A stretch of 64,000 bases of DNA from [Pasteurella] mairii (GTDB lineage: Bacteria > Pseudomonadota > Gammaproteobacteria > Enterobacterales > Pasteurellaceae): assembly GCA_900454475.1 (NCBI GenBank), contig UGSS01000002.1:1073605-1137604 (forward strand), written 5' to 3'. The notes below the pieces were generated by a model, which saw only the letters and a program-made list of their open reading frames with translations, was not told the origin of the DNA and made no database searches. How positions within the stretch are numbered: the first letter of the stretch is position 1; every line of letters begins with the position of its first letter. This document shows, piece after piece, positions 28,033-37,736 of the stretch. A program made the position numbers and the translations under genes.

Positions 28033-29363
28033 ATCACACTTTCTCTTAAATATCCTTTAGCATTATAAGTTTGATGGTATTGTTGAGAGCTAGTAATAAT
28101 ATAACGATCAACTTCAATTTTATCTATTTTAAACCCAATTGTTTTAGCATACTTAGCAACTAATAAATCGGTAGGAAAAACAACACCACCATAAGAAGAA
28201 TTACCAACAACAATCCCACAATATCCATCATTTTCTAACACATCAAAAATATGCTCTAATAATTCAAAAAGCTGACTGAAATAGAGCTTCAACATAATTG
28301 GAATTTTCTTATCCCATAATTTCTTATTTTCTAATGCCTGTAGTAAAACATTAAGTTCATATAACTCAATTAAATTTAATTGCGATATATCTAATTGACT
28401 GGACAAGCCATTCAAATGAGAACGTAAAGAAGAAGCTCTCAATTTTTTTAAATCATCATAATCTCTAACAAACTCACCAAACCATAACTCTAATTTATAA
28501 ATTTCAGTATAATCAAAAGCATTGGCATAAGGTGGAGAAAAAATAATACTACTTATAGTATTTTTCGCTATATATTTAGGTATATTTAATGCTGAATCAC
28601 AAATTACTGAGGAATTAAACACTAACTTAGCAGATAAATCTTCACTCATTAATAAATAAATGTTTGTCAAAATATCTATTACCTGCGGAATAGTTGTAAT
28701 ATTTTTCTTACTTTCAACTTTTCTCTTTAAACCATTTCCTGCCTTTTTATATAATGAACACGGTTCAATTGCAGATAACCAACCTAAAAATAATAAATCT
28801 CTTACTTTTTCATTTACATTATAATTTTTTATAAGATGTCTAATAGCTAAAATATAGTTTTGAATATTTTCATCAAATACTTTATGTGCAATAGATAATT
28901 TAGGTAACTCAAACTTTTGTCTATTTGATAGCAAAATTGCTTCAGTTAATATCAAAGGATATACCTCATTAAACAAATGCTTATCTTTTAAACTATAATT
29001 AGTTAATTTTGTTTTTGATAAGAACTGAGAAAATGGATTAACTTCAAACCCAATTGCTTTTAACCCTAATTCGTTAGCAGCCATAATTGTTGTGCCACTC
29101 CCTAGAAAAGGATCTAAGATTATGCCATTTTGTTTTTTATTATATGTAGAAATTAATGTTTTAATTAAATCTATTGAATACCCTTCTTTATATCGATACC
29201 AACGTTGTCTATATTTTTTTCCTTCTTCTGAATAATTAAGTAGGCTACTATAAGTTGCACCATCTTGTTTCGGATATATAACATTAAACTCATTTTCTAA
29301 ATTTTCATAGAATTTTTCATCAATCATCATATTATTTCTCATATTTAGAGGATTTATATTCAA
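28011..29363 (-). CDS. DNA methyltransferase 2 of the AlwI-type system
   Basis: 450 residues if started at TTG 29363, where AGAGGAAA lies 9 nt upstream; ATG codons at 29342, 29330 and 29327 are alternatives. Motif DPFLGSGTT is at residues 84-92 and FSPPYANAFDY (SPPY) at 276-279, the same order as in the partner. The two share layout but little sequence beyond motifs. Type IIS enzymes with asymmetric sites need both strands protected by different specificities, which explains two methyltransferases. It is the first gene of the M-M-R operon, so modification is made before cleavage activity. Confidence 0.85.
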   Translation of the reverse strand: MNINPLNMRNNMMIDEKFYENLENEFNVIYPKQDGATYSSLLNYSEEGKKYRQRWYRYKEGYSIDLIKTLISTYNKKQNGIILDPFLGSGTTIMAANELGLKAIGFEVNPFSQFLSKTKLTNYSLKDKHLFNEVYPLILTEAILLSNRQKFELPKLSIAHKVFDENIQNYILAIRHLIKNYNVNEKVRDLLFLGWLSAIEPCSLYKKAGNGLKRKVESKKNITTIPQVIDILTNIYLLMSEDLSAKLVFNSSVICDSALNIPKYIAKNTISSIIFSPPYANAFDYTEIYKLELWFGEFVRDYDDLKKLRASSLRSHLNGLSSQLDISQLNLIELYELNVLLQALENKKLWDKKIPIMLKLYFSQLFELLEHIFDVLENDGYCGIVVGNSSYGGVVFPTDLLVAKYAKTIGFKIDKIEVDRYIITSSQQYHQTYNAKGYLRESVICMKKSV

Positions 29364-29445
29364 GTTTAATTTCCTCTTTAATAGATTTGACTTGATAAAA
29401 TAACTTATAATAGCTCAAACTAACTCTCTCTTATTATGATTAGAC

Positions 29446-30807
29446 TTAAACCAAATTACTCACAAAAATTACGATAATAATCAGTGGAACGATAAACTTC
29501 ACATAATTAAACCAAATCGTCGTAAAAAGAGAATTTGGGGTTGGGGAAAGTTCTTTTTTTGCTTCATCTTTTAAAACAAAGCCCACAAAGATGGCGCAAC
29601 CTAATGCGGTAAGCATAAATAAAATATTGCCGCTGACATAATCAAAGGTATCGAAAATATTGCGTCCAAAAAAGGTCACCTCTTTTAGCCAATTATCACT
29701 TACAATCGATGGAATATTGCCCAATACAAAAATACCACCTAAGGTTAAAATAATCGCTTTGCTGCGACGCATTCTTAATTTTTCTTGCAATGCGGTAATG
29801 ATCACTTCGTAAATCGTGATCGAAGTGGTTAAGGCGGCAATAAGCAGTAATCCGAAGAAAATCACCGCAAAGAAACGCCCAGCCCATAAATGAGAAAACA
29901 CTATCGGTAAACTTTGAAAAACTAAGGTTGGTCCCGCGTTAGGTTCAATGCCGAAGCTAAATAACGACGGGAAAATCATAAATCCAGCAAGAACCGCAAT
30001 AATCGTGTTGGTAAATCCTGTGATCACCGCGGTTTGAATCAGATTTTCTTCTTTACTAAGATAGCTGGATAAGGTGATCAACACGCCAAAGCCCAAACTT
30101 AAAGCAAAGAAAACCTGCCCAAGCACCATAATAAAAAGTTGCGGCGTGATTTTGGAAAAATCTGGTTTGAGATAATAAACAATCCCTTCAGCAGCACCCG
30201 GCAAGGTCACATTGCGAATCACCATACCAATCAAAAAGACAAAAAGCAATGGCATCAAATATTTTACTGCGCGCTCTATTCCGCCAATAATTCCTCTAGC
30301 CAAAATAACATAATTAACTAATACAAAAATCAGCGTATAAAGCATGATATGCCAAGGGCTGTTGGTAATACTTTCATCATAAAATTGTTTGGCATATTCT
30401 TTAGTGATCACCGTGGAAATATCCAATCCACCACTGATTAAATTCACAATGTAATTCATCACCCAGCCGCCAAGTACCATATAATATGCCATAATACCAA
30501 AAGCGCCGAGCAGCCCCATATACCCTAAAACTTTCCAGCCTTTTGAGACTTTGCCATCTAAACGATCGCCAAAAGCATCAATGGAATTAACCCGTAAACG
30601 GCGTCCAATCACATTTTCCACTAAAATCATAGGAATACCTATGACCAACATGGCAATACAAAACAACAATACATAAGCCCCGCCCCCGTTTTCACCAACT
30701 AAATAAGGGAAACGCCACGTCGCCCCGAAACCGACCGTTGCCCCGGCGACAGTAAGTACATAAGTTAAGCGACTTGACCAGGTTTGTCTTTCTTGTTTTG
30801 TCGTCAT
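29446..30807 (-). CDS. Sodium-dependent transporter of the NSS (SNF) family
   Basis: 453-residue inner-membrane symporter, likely for an amino acid, driven by sodium. TM1 holds the family signature GATVGFGATWRFPYLVGENGG (sodium and substrate site around the unwound helix), and TM6 has GLGFGVL-like spacing (LSLGFGVLITLSSYL). About 11-12 membrane helices are visible, as in bacterial LeuT/TnaT/MhsT relatives. The start at ATG 30807 is 14 bp after the nth stop, so it may be the last gene of the rsx-nth transcription unit. The substrate is not predictable. Confidence 0.9.
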   Translation of the reverse strand: MTTKQERQTWSSRLTYVLTVAGATVGFGATWRFPYLVGENGGGAYVLLFCIAMLVIGIPMILVENVIGRRLRVNSIDAFGDRLDGKVSKGWKVLGYMGLLGAFGIMAYYMVLGGWVMNYIVNLISGGLDISTVITKEYAKQFYDESITNSPWHIMLYTLIFVLVNYVILARGIIGGIERAVKYLMPLLFVFLIGMVIRNVTLPGAAEGIVYYLKPDFSKITPQLFIMVLGQVFFALSLGFGVLITLSSYLSKEENLIQTAVITGFTNTIIAVLAGFMIFPSLFSFGIEPNAGPTLVFQSLPIVFSHLWAGRFFAVIFFGLLLIAALTTSITIYEVIITALQEKLRMRRSKAIILTLGGIFVLGNIPSIVSDNWLKEVTFFGRNIFDTFDYVSGNILFMLTALGCAIFVGFVLKDEAKKELSPTPNSLFTTIWFNYVKFIVPLIIIVIFVSNLV

Positions 30808-30821
30808 AATTTTTCCTGTTT

Positions 30822-31457
30822 TTATATTTCGGTTTTATCTTTAAATTCACATAAATCTTCAATAATGCAAGAAGCGCAGCGCGGTTTTCTAGCAATACAA
30901 GTATAACGTCCGTGTAAAATCAACCAATGATGCACATCAGTTTTAAATTCATCAGGCACCACTTTGAGCAATTTTTCTTCAACTTTCACAACATCTTTTC
31001 CTGGCGCAAATCCGGTACGATTAGACACGCGAAAAATATGCGTATCCACCGCAATAGTTGGTTGACCAAAGGCGGTGTTTAACACCACATTCGCCGTTTT
31101 TCGCCCAACACCGGCTAAACTTTCCAGAGATTCACGATCTTGCGGTACTTCACCTTGATATTTTTCCACCAAGTCGCGACAAGTTTTAATAATATTTTCC
31201 GCTTTGCTGTTATATAGCCCGATCGTTTTAATATAATTTTTTAAGCCATCTACGCCGAGATCCAAAATAGCTTGTGGCGTATTGGCAACAGGAAACAGCT
31301 TATCTGTAGCTTTATTGACGCCTTTATCTGTGGCTTGCGCCGATAAAATTACCGCAATTAACAACTCAAAGGGTGAATGGTAATTTAATTCAGTGGTCGG
31401 ATGTGGATTTTGTTCCCGCAGGCGGGTTAAAATTTCAATACGTTTTTGCTTATTCAT
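30822..31457 (-). CDS. nth: Endonuclease III, DNA glycosylase/AP lyase
   Basis: 211 residues, as in E. coli. Removes oxidised pyrimidines in base excision repair. The helix-hairpin-helix [10 protein letters not shown] carries the catalytic Lys120 and is followed by Asp138 (AVDTH). The C-terminal 4Fe-4S cluster is bound by Cys187, Cys194, Cys197 and Cys203 (spacing 6-2-5). The start overlaps the rsxE stop by 4 bp (ATGA), so nth is the distal gene of the rsx operon, as in enterobacteria. Confidence 0.97.
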   Translation of the reverse strand: MNKQKRIEILTRLREQNPHPTTELNYHSPFELLIAVILSAQATDKGVNKATDKLFPVANTPQAILDLGVDGLKNYIKTIGLYNSKAENIIKTCRDLVEKYQGEVPQDRESLESLAGVGRKTANVVLNTAFGQPTIAVDTHIFRVSNRTGFAPGKDVVKVEEKLLKVVPDEFKTDVHHWLILHGRYTCIARKPRCASCIIEDLCEFKDKTEI

Positions 31458-32197
31458 TTTACTTTGCGATCAATGATATTTTTAAGAGCCAACAATAATC
31501 CTAAACCAATAAATGCACCAGGCGGTAAAATTGCTAATAAAAAGCTGCTATCTACTTGAAATAATTCAATATGTAATTCTGTTGCCCAACTTCCCAATAA
31601 ATTTTCAATGCCGATAAATAATTTTCCGGTACCAATAATTTCACGTAACGCACCCAATACAAACAAACTTAAGGTCATCCCAAGTCCCATGGAAAAACCA
31701 TCAAAAAGCGCGTGCGCAACGGCGTTTTTGGAGGCAAAGGCTTCCGCTCGCCCAATCACAATACAATTGGTCACGATCAATGGAATAAAAATCCCCAAGG
31801 ACTGATAAAGGGTGTAAGTATAAGCATTCATCATCAATTGCACCATCGTCACCGTCGTAGCAATGATCATGACATAAATCGGAATACGGATTGGTTGCGG
31901 AATATGTTTACGAAACAACGAGATAATTGTATTCGTACACATTAGCACAATCACCGTCGCCAATCCTAATCCCAGCGCATTGGTCGCCGATCCTGAAACA
32001 GCCAACAACGGACAAAGCCCCAATAATTGCACTAACCCTGGGTTATTTTGCCAGATACCTTGCTTAAACAAACGCAACCAAATGCCATTTTCTGCATTTT
32101 TTTCCACCGCACTTTGTCTATCCGACACAGGTTGCGCCAAATCTGACGCCACATCCCCTAAAGCGCGGTCTGTTTTTACACTGTTTTCTGTTATCAT
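31454..32197 (-). CDS. rsxE: Electron transport complex subunit RsxE
   Basis: 247-residue membrane subunit of the Rsx/Rnf complex, which couples reduced ferredoxin or NADH to ion translocation and in E. coli keeps SoxR reduced. Six hydrophobic segments and the paired conserved element [20 protein letters not shown] match RsxE/NqrD. A polar N-terminal extension of about 40 residues precedes it ([20 protein letters not shown]), somewhat longer than in E. coli, where the family protein is about 231 residues. The start overlaps the rsxG stop by one base (TAATG). Confidence 0.94.
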   Translation of the reverse strand: MITENSVKTDRALGDVASDLAQPVSDRQSAVEKNAENGIWLRLFKQGIWQNNPGLVQLLGLCPLLAVSGSATNALGLGLATVIVLMCTNTIISLFRKHIPQPIRIPIYVMIIATTVTMVQLMMNAYTYTLYQSLGIFIPLIVTNCIVIGRAEAFASKNAVAHALFDGFSMGLGMTLSLFVLGALREIIGTGKLFIGIENLLGSWATELHIELFQVDSSFLLAILPPGAFIGLGLLLALKNIIDRKVK

Positions 32198-32829
32198 TAT
32201 TTTTCATTTAACCGTTTTGTTTGATCCTGATGTTTTAATTCATCAAGTAAAAATAGCGCCGAACGCTTCACTTGGTTCACTACCGCACGCGGCGTAATGG
32301 TCGCACCGGCAAATTGATCAAATTTTCCACCGTCTTTTTTCACCGCCCAATCAGGCAAGTTTTCTTGACTGATTTTTTGATTGCTTAACGACAAAATCCA
32401 GTCGGAAATGCGCAATTCAATTTTATCACCCAACCCCGGCGTTTCCGCGTGTTCAAGGACGCGAACACCAAGAACATCACCCTGTGGCGTTAATCCGACC
32501 AATAAACGAATATTGCCTGAATATCCATCCGGCGCAACGGTTTCATAAGCATAAGCGCTAATTTTACCATCCTTTTCCGCGACACAAATTTTGCCAATAC
32601 TCGGATTTTTCAGAGCCGATTTCTCTAAATCATAGCAACTTTGCAGTAAATCATTGTCATGATATTGTGCGGGAATAACTTCGGATAACAACGCTTGTTG
32701 CTGCTTAGCGACCGCTTCATCAATTTTATCTTTGGTTAAAAAATAAACTCCGGTAGAAAGTACGGTGCAAGCCAACGCCACACCGCCCAATAATAAACCA
32801 TATTTAGCACTAATTTTTGTCATATTCAT
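32197..32829 (-). CDS. rsxG: Electron transport complex subunit RsxG (FMN-binding)
   Basis: 210 residues; one N-terminal membrane helix (about 9-31, [20 protein letters not shown]) and a periplasmic FMN-binding domain. The covalent flavinylation motif (S/A)GATxT is present as [11 protein letters not shown] near residue 175, with Thr as the expected attachment site. The start overlaps the rsxD stop by 4 bp. Length and sequence match the family. Confidence 0.94.
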   Translation of the reverse strand: MNMTKISAKYGLLLGGVALACTVLSTGVYFLTKDKIDEAVAKQQQALLSEVIPAQYHDNDLLQSCYDLEKSALKNPSIGKICVAEKDGKISAYAYETVAPDGYSGNIRLLVGLTPQGDVLGVRVLEHAETPGLGDKIELRISDWILSLSNQKISQENLPDWAVKKDGGKFDQFAGATITPRAVVNQVKRSALFLLDELKHQDQTKRLNEK

Positions 32830-33908
32830 GGACGAGTACCCCGCGCATGACCGGCAACTCGAGGTCGGGTGTAATGATCAATTAAAGGAACGCAAATATT
32901 ACCCAATAAGATCGCAAACGCGACGCCATCCGGATAACCGCCATAATAGCGAATAACATATACCAGCAAACCAACTAACGCGCCAAATACCAATTTTCCT
33001 TTCGGCGTAATCGAAGCGGTCACCGGATCAGTGGCGATAAAAAAGGCACCAAACATGGTCGCACCACTTAGCCACTGCGCATTAAAGGATAAATATAATC
33101 CTGCAGAAAACACACTCGATCCCATGCCCAATAATGCCATCGTCAACAACATCGCTAGCGGAATTTGCCAATGAATCACTTTGCGCCAAATTAAGAAAAT
33201 ACCACCGAACAAAAATGCCACATTCACTTGCCACCAACCCAAAGCGAAATCGCCATGATCAAAAATTGGCGAACGTAGCATTTCCCCATACAACCCCATA
33301 GGATAACCCTCGGTATATTTCGTTGCTAAGGTTTTGACTTCGTTTAATGGTGTCGCCTGCGTCACGCCATCAATTGATGCGGTAAGTTGTGCCAAGCTAA
33401 ATCCGTCAGTGGTTGCGCCTTGAAAAATCAAGGAATACGTATCCGCCAGTGTCGGAGGTTCATTTAATAAGCTAATCGGCGGCAACCAAGTACTCATTTG
33501 CAACGGGAAAGAAATCAATAAAATCACATATCCCACCATTGCCGGATTAAATGGATTTTGTCCCAATCCGCCATACACGTGTTTTCCTAAAATAACCGCA
33601 CAAAAAATACCAATCAAAATAACCCAATAAGGTGCATAAGGCGGGATCGCTACTGCTAAAATTAATGCAGTTAATATCACACTGCAATCCGCAATATAAA
33701 ATAATGTGGGCTTTTTGCGTAAAAATGTCACTATCAATTCCAGTGCCAACGCCCATACAATAGCCAAACTTGCCTGCACAAGCACACCCGGACCGAAATA
33801 ATACACTTGTGTGATTATCGCCGGAATCATCGCCCCGATCACCCACAACATAATTCGAGCAGTAAATTTGCCCGAATGTGTATGTGGAGAACTTACCATT
33901 TTAAACAT
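32826..33908 (-). CDS. rsxD: Electron transport complex subunit RsxD (FMN-binding)
   Basis: 360-residue polytopic inner-membrane subunit related to NqrB. Conserved [20 protein letters not shown] and [13 protein letters not shown] segments are present. The [10 protein letters not shown] segment near residue 190 occupies the place of the covalent FMN site. The start is [11 protein letters not shown] at 33908 with AAGGTG 6 nt upstream, aligning with the E. coli N-terminus. It is 24 bp after rsxC. Confidence 0.94.
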   Translation of the reverse strand: MFKMVSSPHTHSGKFTARIMLWVIGAMIPAIITQVYYFGPGVLVQASLAIVWALALELIVTFLRKKPTLFYIADCSVILTALILAVAIPPYAPYWVILIGIFCAVILGKHVYGGLGQNPFNPAMVGYVILLISFPLQMSTWLPPISLLNEPPTLADTYSLIFQGATTDGFSLAQLTASIDGVTQATPLNEVKTLATKYTEGYPMGLYGEMLRSPIFDHGDFALGWWQVNVAFLFGGIFLIWRKVIHWQIPLAMLLTMALLGMGSSVFSAGLYLSFNAQWLSGATMFGAFFIATDPVTASITPKGKLVFGALVGLLVYVIRYYGGYPDGVAFAILLGNICVPLIDHYTRPRVAGHARGTRP

Positions 33909-33932
33909 GACAACACCTTATTTATCTTGATT

Positions 33933-36080
33933 TTATTCTACATCTTTTGCCTGTTGCGCGGCTAATTTTTTCGCTTTTGCTCGAGCAATCGCCGCGGCAA
34001 CCGCGGCTTTTTTCGGATCCGTTGCAACTGGATTTTCCGCGTCCGTCACATTTTTTGCGACGGAAACATCCTCGCCTGTTTCCACTTCACTTTGATCTGC
34101 TGCACCTTGCTGTGCGGCTAATTTTTTCGCTTTTGCTCGCGCAATCGCTGCGGCAACCGCGGCTTTTTTCGGATCCGTTGCAACTGGATTTTCCACATCC
34201 GTTACATTTTCTGCGCCAGAAACATCCCCGCCTTTTTCCACTTCGCCTTGCACTGCTTCGCTTTGCTGTGCGGCTAATTTTTTCGCTTTCGCGCGGGCAA
34301 GCGCTGCAGCAACGGCGGCTTTTTTATCTTCAAGTGCGGTGCTTTTTTCTGCTGTTTTTTCACTCGCTGAAGACGCGCTCATTTCTACGGAATTTTCCAC
34401 CGTACTTTGTAATGTTTCCTCTGCCTGCTGACGCGCTAAACGACGAGCCTTACGCGCTGCCATAACGTCGCTATTGTCCGGTAAGATTTCCCCTTTAGTG
34501 CCGACAATCGTTTTAATTTCATTAATTTTAACTGGCGCATCCGTATTGACTTGTTTCGCTTTTAAGCGTTCCAAGGCAGCTTTAACCGGATCTTCGCCTT
34601 TTTGTTTCGCTAATTCTTCTCGACGATTTTCCGCTGCCCGTTGCGAACGCGCTTTGCGCTCTAATTCTTCTTTTTCTAAACGTGCCTGACGCGCCTCAAA
34701 ACGAATTTTCGCTTCTTCCGCTTTTTTCGCTTTTTCTTTGATTTCCCAAATTTTGGCTTTTTCTTGGCGGAAATATTGAATTAACGGAATATGACTAGGA
34801 CAAACATAAGCGCAAAGCCCACATTCAATGCAATCTTTTAGGGAATATTGTTCGGATTTTTCATGATCTTCGCTGCGCGCAAACCAATAAAGTTGCTGTG
34901 GCATTAAATTTACCGGACAAGCATCTGAACAAGCCGAACAACGAATACAAGAACGTTCCGGCTCCGGAGGCGCATATTCAAAATGGTCAGGCGCTAATAA
35001 ACAATTGGTAACCTTGGTCACTGGCGCGTTTAAATTCGGCAAGATAAAGCCCATCATCGGACCGCCCATAAAAACAGGGAAGCGCTCATCATAACGATAA
35101 TCCGCTTGTTGCAACAAGGCGACAATTGGCGTGCCAAAACGCACCCATTGATTGCCTTTTTGTTGAATTTTATCACCGGTCAAGGTCACCACGCGCTCAA
35201 TCAAAGGCTCATCATCCATCACCGCACGTTTAATCGCAAATGCGGTTCCCACATTGTGCATCAATACGCCAATACTGGACGAACGCTGACCGCTCGGCAC
35301 TTCCATACCGGTTAACACTTGGATCAATTGTTTTGCCGCACCGGATGGATATTTCGTCGGAATCACCCGAATTTCAATATCGTTAGCGCCTTGTAAAGTC
35401 GCTTTCAACGCACTCACAGCTTCCGGTTTGTTATCTTCAATGGCAATCACCACTTTTTCCGGGCGCAAAATATAGCGCAAAATACGACTTCCCTCGATAA
35501 TTTCATGAGGATAATCGCGCATTAAGCGATCGTCGCACGTAATATAGGGTTCGCATTCTGCACCATTGATAATCAATAATTTAACTTGTTTTTCTGCCGA
35601 ATGAATTTTCTCGGCGGTCGGAAAAACCGCACCGCCCAATCCGGCAATACCGGCGCGATAAATTTTTTCAATTAATTGTTCCGGCGTACGGGTTAAAAAA
35701 TCATCGATAGGTTCGCGTTCACACCATTTATCTTGACCATCTGCTTGAATTTCAATACACATTTCCGGCAATCCGGAAGGGTGAGCAGCAACGTAGGGCG
35801 CAATATTTACCACGGTTCCGGAAGTTGACGCGTGTACCGGCAAGGCTCGCAGTCCTTCGCCCTGCGTTAATGGTTGCCCTTTTAATACATGATTGCCAAC
35901 CTTAACCAGAATATTACCGGCAGATCCTGCGTGTTGTTTAATCGGAATATAAAAACGTTCAACTAACTTAGCCGCTTTGATTGGCGTTTGATTGGATTGT
36001 GATTTCATTTCCGGCGGGTGAACCCCACCTTTAAAATCCCATAATTTACCGGAATTGAAACGGATTAATACATCACTCAT
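33933..36080 (-). CDS. rsxC: Electron transport complex subunit RsxC
   Basis: 715 residues from ATG 36080 ([26 protein letters not shown] just upstream; a longer frame from 36101 would overlap rsxB). Peripheral NADH/FMN- and Fe-S-binding subunit. It contains the NADH-site region [16 protein letters not shown], and two 4Fe-4S sites [12 protein letters not shown] and [12 protein letters not shown]. After about residue 450 there is a charged helical segment ([20 protein letters not shown]). The tail is built from 52-residue repeats ending KKLAAQQ. The repeat tail is typical in kind of RsxC but its copy number is variable between strains in general. Confidence 0.95.
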   Translation of the reverse strand: MSDVLIRFNSGKLWDFKGGVHPPEMKSQSNQTPIKAAKLVERFYIPIKQHAGSAGNILVKVGNHVLKGQPLTQGEGLRALPVHASTSGTVVNIAPYVAAHPSGLPEMCIEIQADGQDKWCEREPIDDFLTRTPEQLIEKIYRAGIAGLGGAVFPTAEKIHSAEKQVKLLIINGAECEPYITCDDRLMRDYPHEIIEGSRILRYILRPEKVVIAIEDNKPEAVSALKATLQGANDIEIRVIPTKYPSGAAKQLIQVLTGMEVPSGQRSSSIGVLMHNVGTAFAIKRAVMDDEPLIERVVTLTGDKIQQKGNQWVRFGTPIVALLQQADYRYDERFPVFMGGPMMGFILPNLNAPVTKVTNCLLAPDHFEYAPPEPERSCIRCSACSDACPVNLMPQQLYWFARSEDHEKSEQYSLKDCIECGLCAYVCPSHIPLIQYFRQEKAKIWEIKEKAKKAEEAKIRFEARQARLEKEELERKARSQRAAENRREELAKQKGEDPVKAALERLKAKQVNTDAPVKINEIKTIVGTKGEILPDNSDVMAARKARRLARQQAEETLQSTVENSVEMSASSASEKTAEKSTALEDKKAAVAAALARAKAKKLAAQQSEAVQGEVEKGGDVSGAENVTDVENPVATDPKKAAVAAAIARAKAKKLAAQQGAADQSEVETGEDVSVAKNVTDAENPVATDPKKAAVAAAIARAKAKKLAAQQAKDVE
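33961..34330 (-). repeat. 156-bp tandem repeat in the rsxC tail
   Basis: Unit starts recur at 33961, 34117 and 34273, an exact spacing of 156 bp (52 codons), about 2.4 copies. The encoded core is [19 protein letters not shown] followed by an acidic linker ending VATDPK. Confidence 0.9.
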
Positions 36081-36090
36081 TCTGCTTTCC

Positions 36091-36681
36091 TTACTTTCCA
36101 ATCACCAATTTTTTCTCCGTCGAGGTCACATCGACCACAGGAATGACCAAATTTGGATCAAATTGCCAATCCCAAGTATCAATATTTTTCTCAACGTTAA
36201 TCATGGAAATACAATCCGTCGGGCAAGGCGCCACGCAAAGTTCACAACCGGTACATAAATCAGCAATAATGGTGTGCATGGATTTATTCGTACCAATAAT
36301 CGCATCCACCGGACAGGCTTGAATACATTTAGTACACCCAATGCACATATTTTCATCAATAAAAGCGACTTTAGGGGCAGGATCTTCGGCAAAATCCGTC
36401 GCCGGCACCTCCACCCCCAATAAATCAGCAATTTTCACCACCAAGGGTTGACCGCCCGGTACACATTTTGTAATTACATCACCATTGGCAATAGCTGCCG
36501 CATAAGGTTTGCATCCCGGATAGCCACATTGCCCACATTGACTTTGTGGCAACAAGGCATCAATTTTTTCCACAATAGGATCCGCTTCCACTTTCAATTT
36601 GATGGACGCGATACCTAAAATTAAACCGAAAATCAATGCTAATATGGTGATTGTTATCAGCACATAATAAATTGTTGTCAT
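36091..36681 (-). CDS. rsxB: Electron transport complex subunit RsxB (ferredoxin-like)
   Basis: 196 residues. N-terminal membrane anchor (about 3-24), then the [13 protein letters not shown] 4Fe-4S motif near residue 49. A two-cluster ferredoxin domain follows with [15 protein letters not shown] and [15 protein letters not shown]. It passes electrons from RsxC into the membrane core. The start is 1 bp after the rsxA stop. Confidence 0.96.
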   Translation of the reverse strand: MTTIYYVLITITILALIFGLILGIASIKLKVEADPIVEKIDALLPQSQCGQCGYPGCKPYAAAIANGDVITKCVPGGQPLVVKIADLLGVEVPATDFAEDPAPKVAFIDENMCIGCTKCIQACPVDAIIGTNKSMHTIIADLCTGCELCVAPCPTDCISMINVEKNIDTWDWQFDPNLVIPVVDVTSTEKKLVIGK

Positions 36682-36682
36682 A

Positions 36683-37264
36683 TTATATTTTCACCAATCC
36701 GGTAAAGCCCATAAATGCTAGGGACATTAAACCTGCGGTAATCAAAGCGATAGAAGGTCCTTGAAAAGCTCTCGGCACATCCGCTGCCGCCAAACGTTCG
36801 CGCAACGCTGCAAATAAGACTAAAACTAAAGCAAAACCTAAGGATACCGAAAAACCATAAATCACGGATTGTGTTAGATTATGTGCCAAATTGATATTTA
36901 ATAGCGCCACGCCGAGAACCGCGCAGTTAGTGGTAATCAGCGGTAAAAAAATGCCTAACAGACGATATAGCGTCGGGCTAGCTTTGTTGATCACCATTTC
37001 CGTAAACTGCACCACCACGGCAATCACGAGAATAAAGACAAGAGTTCGTAAAAAATTGGCATTAAGCGGGGTCAACATATAATGATCCACCAAATAAGCG
37101 CAAAGCGATGCCACGGTTAACACAAACATTGTCGCCCCCCCCATCCCCATCGCGCTTTCGATTTTCTTGGAAACCCCCAAAAACGGGCAAAGCCCTAAAA
37201 ATTTGACCAACACAAAATTATTTATCAATGCCGTGCTGATAATTAATAAGATATAATCTGTCAT
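36683..37264 (-). CDS. rsxA: Electron transport complex subunit RsxA
   Basis: 193-residue membrane protein with six hydrophobic segments and the paired motif [20 protein letters not shown]. The start is ATG 37264 (MTDYILL), with GGGGCGG immediately upstream, matching the E. coli start and length. A longer frame from 37294 adds ten residues without support. It is the first gene of the leftward rsxABCDGE-nth operon. Confidence 0.96.
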   Translation of the reverse strand: MTDYILLIISTALINNFVLVKFLGLCPFLGVSKKIESAMGMGGATMFVLTVASLCAYLVDHYMLTPLNANFLRTLVFILVIAVVVQFTEMVINKASPTLYRLLGIFLPLITTNCAVLGVALLNINLAHNLTQSVIYGFSVSLGFALVLVLFAALRERLAAADVPRAFQGPSIALITAGLMSLAFMGFTGLVKI

Positions 37265-37442
37265 AACCGCCCCATCAAACCTCAATCGAGGCATTATCTC
37301 TTATTTATCACACTAAGCGCAATCAAATTATGCCGGGCAATAATAACGCCCACCGACATCCGCGCCCCGCTTATCAGAACGGCACATCCCATCCCTGCTC
37401 GCCACTGCCTATTTGCTTAACATGTCGCTTAACGCGCGCCGT

Positions 37443-37488
37443 CGTCTTGCTTTTTTAACTGGTTAGACCAGTATAAAAAAACAAGACG
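37443..37488. repeat. 46-nt imperfect inverted repeat between rsxA and TAA2
   Basis: Arms CGTCTTG and CAAGACG, then six T against six A, then ACTGGT and ACCAGT around a TAG loop. It lies in the 472-bp divergent region between rsxA and TAA2, where no gene ends, so a plain terminator role is not obvious. The rest of this region holds a TATAAT hexamer at 37555-37560 and AT-rich sequence up to TAA2. Confidence 0.6.
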
Positions 37489-37736
37489 AAAACGCGCTAC
37501 TACTACAGTTTACATAAATTTACAGAATATCCCTATGATCTTGAAAAAATAAGTTATAATTAGCAAAAGCAAAATTTTAAGGCACTCTCCCTTTCCATAA
37601 GAGAGAATGTCTAAACTAACTGTATGTTTAACGGAAGATAGTGGTCGGTACACCAACAGCTTTTCAGAAAAAGCAAAAATATTATCATTCATTAGACATA
37701 TATTCATTTGATAATTTGATAAAAAGGTAAACTTTA

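Noticed and set aside
33947-34465. Long plus-strand frame of about 170 codons opposite the rsxC tail
   Set aside because: It is a low-complexity mirror of the Ala/Lys-rich repeats of rsxC with no start signal or recognisable protein.
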